From Ilyonectria destructans (taxonomy: Eukaryota > Ascomycota > Sordariomycetes > Hypocreales > Nectriaceae), in assembly GCA_020740775.1 (NCBI GenBank), contig JAHEWK010000029.1:410232-474231 (forward strand): 64,000 nt of DNA, given 5' to 3'. The notes under the pieces are model-generated. The model ran no database searches and was not told the DNA's origin. It saw only the letters and a program-made list of their open reading frames with translations. Positions 32,713-42,559 of the stretch are shown piece by piece. Each line of letters opens with the position of its first letter. The first letter of the stretch is position 1. The translations under genes were made by a program, and so were the position numbers.

Positions 32713-34076
32713 GTGCGTCAACCGATTTCTATCAGCCGGGCACATCTATCGCTGTAGATGAGTGCATGGTCCGCTTTCTCGGCCGGTCTCGCGAGACTAC
32801 AACTGTCCCTTCCAAACCGATACCAACAGGCTTTAAAGTGTGGGCTGTGGCCCAACGAGGCTATTTCCTGCGGTGGATTTGGCACAGGCCGGGCCGCAAG
32901 TTCGGGCCCGTAGGGGTTCGGCCGGCTCGCCGGCGTGTGCCGTCACAACTACGGCAGACCCGGCAGCAGAGGAGGGCGGTCCATCTGAACCCAACCCAAG
33001 CCGTGGTTGTTGCCCTAGTAAATTTGCTGCCGGAAGCCACATACCCCGTATTTATCGATAACCTATTCTCTTCCAACAACCTCTTTCGCCGGCTTCGTCA
33101 GTGTGGCCACGGAGCCTCGGGCACAGCCCGCCGTAACTGTAGCTTACACACATCCCTCGTCAGGCTCAAGGCTAGGGATAACACGGCTGCCGGCAGCCTT
33201 GACTTTAACATCCTAAAGGCTGTCCCTACGGCAGATAACCAGGTCAGTCAGGAAGACACAGTTGTGTTGCTTTTGCCTACTAATTTGTCTTCGGCTAGGT
33301 CAATCAGATCGCGTGGAAAGACAACGCCCTCGTGCTATTCCTAACTACCGTATTCACGGGCGATGAAAGAAGTGACTGCAAGCGGAAGAGACCGACAACA
33401 GACCAAATGCAAGCACGGCCAATACAGCGTTTTTTCGGCGATGACCACGTCAAGCTGCTTTCTATCCCGTCTATCGCTGCTACCTACGATAACGAGATGA
33501 ACGCTGTAGACCGCGGCGACCAAATGCGTGCCTATTGGGGCCCTGACCGCCGTATTCGTAGGGGCGGCTGGAAGGCTCTAGCTTGGGACTTTCTGCTAGA
33601 AATAGCCCTCATCAACAGCTTCCTTTTACAAAAAAGAGGGCAGCCGCAATGGGAGCCAAAAGACAGTTAGGCTGAATGGCGGCAACAGCTCGTCTGCAGC
33701 CTCATTGCAACCTACTTAAAAGAGACATAGCCACGGGAGAGATTTCGAACTGGGGACGAATTTACGCCTATATCACAACACAATCGCGTCCGCAAAGGGA
33801 AGTCAGAATGCCTCGCTTGTCAGGGCTTCCACGTTGGCGAGACTCGCGGCCGCAGAAAGAGGGCTCCTTTGCCTGCCGCTGACGGCAACAGCCGTGTGCC
33901 GCAGTCACGATGGCGTTGTCAGGAGTGTAATGTAGCTTTATGTAGATCAGGCAATTGCTGGGACTTGTGGCACCAGCCAAAATAGGTGGAGATTGATGTA
34001 CCTTTCATTTGGCGCTCCCTAGTTGGCTAGACCCCCCTGTTCGAGGTGAAAGTGGAGGCTTACGACACTCTAAGGG
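32713..34076 (+). mobile_element. PiggyBac element, 5'-truncated, transposase decayed
   Basis: The coding part (about 32716-33985) starts inside the catalytic domain: YQPGTSIAVDECMVRFLGRS (first catalytic D), VFIDNLFSSNN (second D) and AVDRGDQMRAYWG (third D). A 56-nt intron (33243-33298; donor GTCAGT, branch TACTAAT) joins NQ|VNQIAWKDNALV. Two in-frame TAG codons (about 33668 and 33728) break the C-terminus, each explicable as CAG to TAG, before the piggyBac Cys-rich domain (CLACQGF, RCQECNVALCRSGNCWDLWH) ends at TAG 33985. The 3' end is at about 34076 (ACACTCTAAGGG). The 5' terminus and first third of the transposase are missing, so the copy is dead. Confidence 0.85.
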
Positions 34077-34166
34077 ATATAAATGCACGTTTTTATAAAG
34101 TCAAGGTCCTCAACTCCTCACACTTGGGCAACTCTACATACTCTAAACAGTCTAAATACTGCCAAA

Positions 34167-35976
34167 ATGCAGCGTCCTCTGAAGCTCATTTTCCACATAC
34201 TGTGGGCTCTCCCTTTCCTTACTTCACTTTCTTGGGCTACTCCAACAACACACACCTCCACTCCCATCGTCAATATCAGAAATGGGACACTAGCAGGCTC
34301 ATATGACTCAGTCCGCCATCAAGATGCATTCCTCGGCGTACCATTCGCAGCAAGCCCGACCAGAAACCTTCGATTTAGCTTGCCTCAGCCACCAAAGCCT
34401 TGGAAGGGAATCAAATCAGCCAAGTCATATGGACCGTTGTGCTTGGGCAACTGTGTTGGAATGATAGGATTCAGCCAGAACACGTCTGCGCCCATGAGCG
34501 AGGATTGCCTCCAGCTCAACATCATCCGTCCGTCTGGCATCAACAAGTCTCGCAAGCTTCCAGTCTTTGCCTGGATCCCCGGCGGCGCCTGGGTTGAGGG
34601 TAGCGCAACGGATCCCAGATACAACGGCTCATTTCTAGTCGAGGCGTCAGTTCAGATGGGCACGCCCATCATCTTTGTCAGTCTCAATTACCGCCTGGGC
34701 GTTTTTAGCATGATGAACGGGCCGGCTGCAGCGAAGGCTGGGCCACCGAATGTCTACCTCCACGACCAGCGCCAGGTGCTTCGATGGGTCCAGAAAAACA
34801 TCGCACATTTCGGCGGCGATGCTTCGCGAGTCACTATTGCTGGGGAATCTGCAGGCGCTTCCTCTGTCGGTCAGCACCTCATCGCTTATGGAGGCCGGGA
34901 CGAGGGGCTTTTCAGCGGCGCTATTGCGCAAAGCGGATGTCCTCTATCATCGTCTTCATACCGCAACGCAACCGAGACGGAGGCCTACTCCAACAAAGTA
35001 CTAGAGGAAACGGGCTGTACCGAGGCGAAAGATCAGCTATCATGTCTGCGTGCTGTTCCCGCCGAGGCGCTGAGAAGAGTCGGTCAGATCCTTCCTAGGC
35101 CTGGATCGTCGATGGGGAGCTTTTTACGTCTACTGGCTCACGTCTTCTCGAGTCGGGGTCGTTCGTCAAAGTTCCTCTCTTGATTGGGTCTAACCGAAAT
35201 GAAGGCACGTCTATGGTCCAGCTATTTGGTTTAACTTTGAACTCTGATGATGACTTTTTGGCGTCCGCCAAGGGATTTCTTGGGCGACCCGTGGAAGAAG
35301 CAGCCTTGGCCACTTGGTCCACGTTGTATCAGATGGAAGTCGATAGGCCCTCTCCTGCAGGCTTGGGAACAGTTCTGTCCAATCCAGGCCCACAGCTAGG
35401 AGCCCAGTATGGAAAGACAAGCCTCTGGTTTGGAGACGCTCTCTTTACTGCTGGTCGACGATTCGCCAGCCAGAAGTGGGCTGACTACCGCACGCCGAGC
35501 TACAGTTACTTCTCCGACACTCCGCCTGCCAACCTTGACCTCGAAACACTCGGCGTGGCTCACTTTCAGGAAATTCCGTTTACCTTTGCTAACACCGAAG
35601 CCGTTGGTTGGGATACCGACCCTTTCCCTTCTGAGCCTGAGAAGAGGCAGAAGTATTTAAAGCTAGCTGAGATTATGAGCCGTATGTGGATCAGTTTCGT
35701 GGTTACAGGATCACCTAACTTTCACTGTGGTAAGTCCCCCCTGCCATAGTTAATTATTCCTACCCTTGTGTGCTTTGGAGAGAGCGCCAGTTTTTATAGA
35801 AAGCCGGCTGACGTTAAGTAGTGTCCGATTTGAAAGTAAAGTGGCCAGTATACTCCCGGAACAACCCAAGGAACCTGGTTTTTAGCGCTGAGAATGGAGT
35901 CTCATTGCAACAAGACATTTGGAGGGCTGAGGCAATTGATATGTTTTCCTATTTAGCACCTAGCTTAGACTGGTAA
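34167..35976 (+). pseudogene. Secreted type-B carboxylesterase with one frameshift
   Basis: Such enzymes hydrolyse esters outside the cell. The start at 34167 gives a signal peptide (basic MQRPLK, then a hydrophobic core to SWATPTT); an upstream in-frame ATG at 34083 is less likely. Type-B features follow in order: NYRLGVF, ASRVTIAGESAGASSVG (nucleophile S in GESAG) and VKVPLLIGSNRNEGT, then an acidic and His-bearing C-terminal region. A 92-nt intron (35730-35821; donor GTAAGT) joins NFHC|VSDLKVKWPVY and the frame ends at TAA 35974-35976. Between about 35085 and 35105 the frame shifts by one base: QILPR before and WIVDGELFTSTGS after are both clearly family sequence. The gene is therefore either a recent pseudogene or an assembly error; everything else looks functional. 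It begins about 90 bp after the piggyBac end. Confidence 0.8.
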
Positions 35977-36139
35977 AGTAGCGAAATCCCGGCTAGGTAA
36001 ACTATGTTTTTGTTTCTAGCATTGAATAACTCAGAACTCATGGGGGTCAGATCGGACTGTGGACTAGGGCGTCAACCAGACGGATACTCCTGGCGAATTC
36101 AGAAAGTCTGCATTAGAAACCTCCCGTCTTCCTCAGCGG

Positions 36140-36561
36140 GCTACGCTGTCGAGAGCCCACACATGGTCGCAAGTGCCGGCGATGCAGATGCGCCGAGTGC
36201 GCCGTCATCCTCCTGAAAGCCGAGAGACAGACTGAAGCAGCTCACCCTAGACAATCTTTCAGCAACGGAAGTAGATCGACTAAACCTGGCGTCTGAACGC
36301 GTTCTTAATTTTCTTGAATCGCTACTAGCACCTCCGCTCGACGACCGCATTGCCTGGATCCACGAACTCCACGCTGCAGCACTGCCGGCTAGCATTGTCG
36401 ACCCATGCCGCTGCAAATGCTCCCCTGGGGGATGCACCCCGCTAACATCCCTGTTGAAAAGGCGGTTGACAACTTCATTTTGGGATTCGAACTGGAACAC
36501 TTCACAGAAGACAGCATCGCGGATGACACAGAGTCCAAAGAAGGCAGTATAGTGGAGGACA
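36140..36561 (+). pseudogene. Decayed hypothetical protein with Cys-rich motif
   Basis: A plus-strand frame from about 36221 reads DRLKQLTLDNLSATEVDRLN, then RVLNFLESLLAPPLDDRIAW and a cysteine motif CRCKCSPGGCTPLTSLL, stopping at TAG near 36561. The upstream part (KCRRCRCAECAVILLKAE) lies in another frame, so at least one frameshift is present. Similar motifs occur in large fungal proteins of unknown function with an ankyrin-like character, but I cannot name the family. A remnant. Confidence 0.45.
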
Positions 36562-36618
36562 CAGACTGGTCAGTGGATTCCATTACTGGGGTGACAAGCC
36601 CTCTATCAGAGCTGATTA

Positions 36619-37457
36619 CTACGTTCGCCTAATATCATACAGTTGTGGACTCGATCGCAGCTGAATCCCGATGTTATGGAGCATTCCTGGGGCGCCGTTC
36701 TGGCTGTACTCCCTGAAAATGGTGCCGTTGATCACTTCCGGGGCCGGGTGGGATGATAACAAGTCTTCATCAGGGATACCAACCACAATGTCGGCGTCTA
36801 CCTCTTCGTCCGCACCGTCGTCCATCTCTCCATCCAGAGCTTCGTCGATTGCTTCATCAATTTGCTGTTCGTCGTCATCTTGATCGTCGCCATCGGCTGC
36901 CACAATTGCAGCGAAGCTCTCTCGCTTCGAGCCGTAGAGCATGGCCCGTACGCAGAGGTTGAAAATATGTGCTGCGCAGAGAATCCGCCGCTCCTCAGGG
37001 GAGAAGCCATGTTCAAATGCAAGATCATCCATACAGGTGTCATTATTGGCAGCATTGTCAAGTGTAAAGTACCCAACCTTGTCAGGTTCGTTGATTTTCC
37101 AGAATGCGAGCGTGTCAGTGACCTCGTCGGCAAAGCGATGCGCCGTTGTGTTTGCCCCGGAGAGGTCGAAGCCCGAGGAGGATCCGGTGTTGGACAAAGT
37201 CATGATCGATGAATTGAGCGCTGATCCCAAGGAACGGGGTGTACGACTTTGATGTCCAACCGTCGAAAGAGAAAATGTATTTGGGATCGAGCGCTGCGCA
37301 GTACTTCGGTGACCGGTCCAACAGCACCACTATACTCAGATTCGAGCATGCGGAGAAGTGTCTTCGCAGAGGGAATATGGCTCGTATCAAGGAGCGGATT
37401 GCCAGCGAGCCTGATAGCGAGCCCGACATAGATTAGATTGATGCAAATGAGGTTCAC
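36619..37457 (-). pseudogene. hAT transposase fragment with frameshifts
   Basis: The minus strand shows hAT catalytic-core sequence in alternating frames: FSFDGWTSKSYTPFLGISAQ (first D), HDFVQHRILLGLRPLRGKH, then VTDTLAFWKINEPDKVGYF and TLDNAANNDTCMDDL (second D). It then reads RILCAAHIFNLCVRAMLYG, an acidic insertion and a GMLHNIGIQLRSSPQ end. At least two frame changes lie between 37115 and 37230. The N-terminal BED finger and C-terminal dimerisation block are missing. Confidence 0.8.
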
Positions 37458-38085
37458 ATAGACGACATCGACGCGTTAAATAAAATAAGGCATATTATCA
37501 ACAATACATAGAAGTGGACAGAAAGAATAATATGGCATTATTTACTGTGAGCTACCGCAGGGCGTTGGAGTGTTTCTCTGTCGCTTTATTGAGGCAGAAG
37601 ATTGAGCGATCCCTCGAATGATCGTTATGGTCGCAGCTCAGGAATATTGATAGCCAGGAGGTCGGAGTGCGCAATAACCATAGGAGAACCCCTTGGGATA
37701 ATAAGATGGCTGCTTAGCCCTTAGCTTGCACGCGGAATCGGCAGTTTCATGATTCCCCGACAGCGCGGCGGCGTCTAGCAAGCCAGTAGCCAAACCAGCT
37801 CATGACGGGACATAAATGAACGAGCGTCGATGTGCAATGTATCAGAATATAATTAAGGGCACAGTTGTATTAACTCGTGTGCATGACGCAAGATGGCGCA
37901 CCAGGTTCTTCTCAGCTTAACTATATGATCTTGGGGCTAGGCGGGATACAGTCTCTGTGAAACGATTTCCGTACCGCAACGATGCATCCCAGGTCCATAG
38001 TTTAAGCCCAGCTTCGTCCAATATTGCCGCTCGACATCTTCTATTATTGTTAAAAAAAAATACGAAAACATGATTTTCAGGCAGC
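37458..38085. other. Intergenic, no gene recognised
   Basis: No ORF with recognisable content. The region is probably degraded transposon sequence beside the hAT fragment. Confidence 0.4.
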
Positions 38086-38524
38086 TCAGGGACCACAGTA
38101 GTATAGCTTCCGTCGCTGTTTATCATACTCCGCAGCGAGTCTTGCTCTTCGAGCCTCGGCCCGAATTTCCTCGTCGCTTTTCTGTTGGATGGTTCTGTTG
38201 GATGTATGGGTCGCGAGCCGGGAGGCCAATAAACTTGCCCATTTCGCAGCGCTTCTCCTCACGCGACATATTATGTCCCCATGTGATTTTGCACGGGTAC
38301 AAGTCAGTATACTGATTCGGAATTTTCTGTTGATAAAATTGTGCGAGAGACTCGAGCTGCTCGTCCGTCAAAAGCCAGAAACTAAGCACTGTTTGTGGGA
38401 ATGCGGGGTGGACGAGGCCTTGATCTAACTCGACAAGGGGAAACAAACACCGTGCCATCTGCTCGAGTTTGCTTGCCAGGTCGAGGTTCTTGGTTAGCCG
38501 AATATACTTTGAGATTTGAGCCAT
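38086..38524 (-). pseudogene. Small conserved fungal protein, frameshifted by a 13-bp duplication
   Basis: The ATG at 38524 starts MAQISKYIRLTKNLDLASKL; the protein continues through HPAFPQTVLSFWLLTDEQLE and a PCKITWGHNMSREEKRCEM block, a pattern I have seen in short uncharacterised ascomycete proteins. At 38180-38205 the 13-mer TTCTGTTGGATGG/T is present twice in tandem. Reading with one copy removed, the frame continues as a helical, basic C-terminus (EEIRAEARRARLAAEYDKQR) and stops at TGA 38088-38086. As it stands, the frame runs into an unrelated basic tail ending at 38123. Function unknown; no membrane segment or signal. A recent frameshift. Confidence 0.65.
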
Positions 38525-39153
38525 CTGACAATTTCACTGGATAGTGGCTGGTGGATTGATATCTCTGCTTTAAATGCACACTTAATCAATCCATACCTAA
38601 CATCGAGGAGCCCAGACCGCGCAAACAGACCCATGCCCACAATTGACCAACTATAGCTCGAAGGGAAAGACACAGCGCCCCAGCCCTATTAAGTCCCCTT
38701 TAGGATATATATTATACTGTACAATAGTCCAACTCTCATCCTATTACAGTATCATCCCAAAGAAGGAGCTGATTGCTAGTGTGTCCAAATCAGGCTTTGC
38801 GCCCAAGCTCTCCAGTTTCGTGATACCGCATATGGCTCCATTTTAAGTTTGATACTACAGTACTGTATCTATCATATCATCTTCTATGTCTGTGATGCAC
38901 AAATTAAATAATCTGGAACTCCTTATACACACTGCTAAACCCGCATGTCTAGGAAAACTTTATACGCTTCGCTTCAGGGGAGCCATTGCTCCTAGAACGC
39001 TTTTTGTCACTAGAATCCTATTTTGGATGTCATCTGATCACACTTATAACTGGATGTGCTTTAAATAACACCTGACAAGTCATCAAAGGCGGATTTGGGA
39101 TCTGGAGCAGGAAGCAGTTCAGCTAATCAATCCACTAGATAATAGAACGTAGA
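38525..39153. other. Intergenic, AT-rich, no gene recognised
   Basis: Only short ORFs without domain content. Confidence 0.4.
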
Positions 39154-39213
39154 TGTCAGGGCTCCTAATAATGTGGACCATTAAGGGCACTATTAGTCCA
39201 CACTGTAGTCCAG

Positions 39214-39237
39214 ACTGATAGTCCATGGACTATCAGT
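39214..39237. repeat. Perfect 24-bp palindrome
   Basis: The sequence ACTGATAGTCCA followed by its exact reverse complement forms a perfect palindrome with no spacer. It lies in the repeat-rich left part of the candidate LTR. Confidence 0.85.
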
Positions 39238-39663
39238 TCAGTGTACGTCTCTCGGACTACACTGGTGGTCCAGTGCAGGCCTCTCGGACCACACCGATGG
39301 TCCAGTGTAACTCGCCCAGACTGACCAATAGTGCAGTGCGAGGGTCGCAGACTAATAGTCTCACTATTTCTCACGACTTAAGAGGTGCAACGTAGGATGT
39401 GGGCAGAAGAGATTGAATTGAGCTACTTCTTCTATCTAAGAGAGCGACAAATGTCGGTCTCTTATACCTATGTTCAATCTGACGATATCATAGGCAGCAG
39501 GCTGCTGCCTGATACTAGTTGCGGTCGTTCACTCTCACCGTGAACAAATTCACGGTGTTCGTGATCCTTGCCTCATTTCTATCCTCATTTGTTACATTTT
39601 GGGATCATCGTGAGACGCCCGGAACAGCTTCCAGACCGGCCGCTAGGAATCCGGTCTGGACGA

Positions 39664-39768
39664 GGTCTCAGACCCCCGGTAGGTAGGTCTTCCGGTCTCA
39701 GACCCCCGGTAGGTAGGTCTTCCGGTCTCAGACCCCCGGTAGGTAGGTCTTCCGGTCTCAGACCTCCG
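39664..39768 (+). repeat. 30-bp tandem repeat, three copies plus a partial
   Basis: The unit starts GGTCTCAGACCCCCGGTAGG and is repeated at 39664, 39694 and 39724 with no visible differences; a diverged partial copy starts at 39754. The period is a multiple of three, so frames through it repeat GLRPPVGRSS, but I see no gene around it. Confidence 0.9.
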
Positions 39769-40455
39769 GACCTCGGGCCCGGAGGCTGCTGGAGGCCGCC
39801 CTCATCTTCATCTATAAGACCGATCCCTAGCCCTTCGTTAGACAGGAAATCAAGAGCTTTTATCCTCATCATCCTGATCCTATCCACGCAGTGTGACATC
39901 ATTCCAACACTATTAGTGCGCCCAAGGCTGGACGTGCCTCAGGCATCGTATTTCCACGTTTGTAGCCCCTCCCGAGTGACACAACGCGTCGGACGCGTCA
40001 AGCGCGTGTGGCGAAATTTCCAAGACCGTGCTAAGATATGTTAGCGAGTACAGTTGCTGCACTGCGTTGAATTATTGTATCCTAAGTATTGCGCAACTGA
40101 TACCCTCGTCCTAGCAAGACCCGGAATTACATGCATGTACATGCTTTGGAATGGGCTATCTCGCTGATTTCCATGAACAACATTTACAACCTCAGAGACG
40201 ATGAAGTGCGTGTTGTCTGAGTGGCGAATCCCAAGTCGTGGAGTTAAGAGATACCAGCCCTGCCCAGGTAACCTCTATCCAGCGCCTATGTGGTCCACGT
40301 GGATATGCAGTGTAGTTGGTCCGAGCCTTGGACGGAGGTGAGTAACGAAAAGCAAAGCATCTTATCCTTTGACATTAATATGTGAACAAATATGCATGAC
40401 ATTCGCTTTGGAATTTACTTGATAAATACAAGAATGGGTTTTATCATCGCCAGAT

Positions 40456-42559
40456 TCAGCCAGTGACTATATCATCCCGCTCGCCAACAACAACAGTGAT
40501 TTGTCGAGTACCACTCTCAGTAATCTCGTCTCTATGTTGATCCAGGAAAGCAACAGCAATGTCATCGTTAGCAAAGTCGAACGCCTCAACAGCTTTGTAA
40601 TGGTGCCATGACCCGCCGGAGAACTGAGTATCCTTGAAGAAGAAGTCCAAGTTCTTGGGCGTTGTGTCCTGCCAAAGCACATATTCCAATACATTTTCGT
40701 CAGCAGCTGTAATGCCAGACAGATTATTAGCTCGCTTTCTAAGCCACTTTTGGGAGCATTCGTCGTTAGCGGCGTTCCTTTCGTGGAACAATAATACCCA
40801 AGTGGTGACACCTTGGTTGTCTTTCTTGCTCGCACCCCTCGAGAACTTTGCCACTTGCCTGGCAATACAGCCCTGCTGATCAAGGCGACAAAAGATGTGT
40901 GCACCAGCCGTGGCACGGTAACCAGGATCCTGGAATCCGGCGTGGACTATGAACAAGTTGGGAAACGTAAGGCAGGTAACGTAGTTCCACTCTGGCCGCA
41001 CTGCACCTCGCATCGTCTTGTTTGAGTTGGACAGCTGGATGTAACGTCGCAGCGGCGAGCCATGCTCCTTTCCTTGTCTAGTCATGCCAGCATGGACGGT
41101 CTTGTACTCGTGTATGAACTTTTCCATGTCCCATCCATCGGGCTTGGTCACCGAGATGAACCACGTCACCTCGTGGTAGGTATCAAACTTGGTATCCGAC
41201 GTGGAGGTGAGGGCAAAGTCCGGAAGGCCGACTTGTAGCGTGGTGGCCAAGTCCTTGGGATCGCTCAGGTTCTTGAAGAATTCTTCTCTTTTCTTGATGT
41301 CGTCCGGGTTCTCCGACATTAATCTTAGCAGGTTTTCCGTCGTGATGGGATCGGTGCGTTCACGGAAGATCCTTTGTCTTGTCTCGGCGTAGGATATAAG
41401 CGACTCTGTATTGGCGTCCTTTTTCAGAACTTGGCGTAAGCTCCCGGCAAGATGCGCAGCGTCGAGTAGACCGGTGGTGAGGCCAAGTCCGCCGACCGGG
41501 TTATTAAGCTGCGATCTGATATTAGCAGGCTACAAGAACAAGAGTGCGGGCGCCTTGAACGCGCAATTGGTGATGAAGGACAGGAAGACTCACATGAGCA
41601 GCGTCTCCGGCTAATATGACATTGCCCTGAACAAAGCGAGAGGCACAACGCTGGTGAACAACGTATGGTGCCATCGCTCCATACTCGATCTTACTTGTAT
41701 CACCAGGGAGTAGGTGGCACAGCCGATCTTTGACCACCTTGACTGTAGCTTCATCGAGTGTAGTGGGTCCTGCGGCAGACACTTTCCGGATTCCAGTTGC
41801 CATTCGCCAGCTCTTCCCTTTGCCTCCCTTGACGATGATACCCCAGTCTTTAGGGTCGACAATGAAGTTAGCCGCTTTCCAACCAAGCTCACTCAGGCCG
41901 TACTGGAAGTTGACGGCAACAAACAGGAGAGACCCCCAGGTGTAACCTTCGAGTTTAATGCCCAGACTTTGCCTGACGGTGCTTCGACCACCATCTGCTC
42001 CGACGAGGTACCGACACGTGCCCTGCACTTGACGATTGTCGGCTTCGTGTTTGAGCCAGTATTCAACGAATCCATCATGTTGTTGGAGGCGCTGAAAGGT
42101 GTGGTTGAAATGGACTTGGGCGTTTCCGGTCTTCATGAGGGCGTCTAGGGCAACTTGGCAAAACTCTGGTTGAGACAGCATAACAGCACAGTGAGGGTTG
42201 TCCGGCGGTGGATCAATTCCAGTGATGATGTTCCCGTCCTTATCCCTCCAGTCGCACCCATCCTGGTTCTTCTCTCCAGCGGCGATGACGTCCTCGAGGA
42301 TTCCAGCTTTCGAGAATTCCTCAAGAACTGCCGGAAAATATCTATCCCGACGGTCAGCTAAAAAGAAAGCGAGGCCAGGAGCTCCGGCATCAAGAACTCA
42401 CGCGACAGCCCTTGGAGATTGATTGATCCCGGTTCCCGTCTCATACACGATAACCTTTATGCCTGCCTGTGCGACCAGTAGTGCAGTAAAAAGGCCAACA
42501 GGACCGGCGCCAATGACGACGACAGCGTCTATTTGGTCAGGCTGCGATTTCGACAACAT
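40456..42559 (-). CDS. FAD monooxygenase fused to a C-terminal EthD-like double barrel
   Basis: Three exons (42559-42402, 42341-41594, 41508-40456) give 652 residues with exact GT-AG introns. The N-terminal 390 residues are a class-A flavoprotein hydroxylase (phenol-hydroxylase-like): the Rossmann motif VVVIGAGPVGLF (about residue 14), GADGGRSTVR (about 167) and the FAD/NAD(P)H motif ILAGDAAH (about 298). It would use NADPH and O2 to hydroxylate an aromatic ring or carry out Baeyer-Villiger-type chemistry. Instead of the usual thioredoxin-like tail, residues about 412-640 look like two ferredoxin-type alpha/beta barrels: HEVTWFISVTKPDGWDMEKF with a conserved-looking HAGMTR, then VTTWVLLFHERNAANDE. 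EthD/EthD-like domains are known in fungal polyketide decarboxyl- and cyclisation enzymes. The gene looks intact. It sits at the left edge of the cluster with the regulator, exporter, second monooxygenase and hydrolase. Substrate unknown. Confidence 0.85.

Larger units (their letters stand above)
39154..39898. mobile_element. Candidate solo LTR, 745 bp
   Basis: The stretch is bounded by TGTCA (39154-39158) and TGACA (39894-39898), the short inverted ends of gypsy-type LTRs. It contains LTR-like features: imperfect repeats with GGTCCAGTG near 39260-39320, a strong hairpin (CACCGTGAA / TTCACGGTG) at about 39537-39559, and a pyrimidine-rich end. I found no matching target duplication and no adjacent gag or pol, so the call is tentative. 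Confidence 0.4.
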
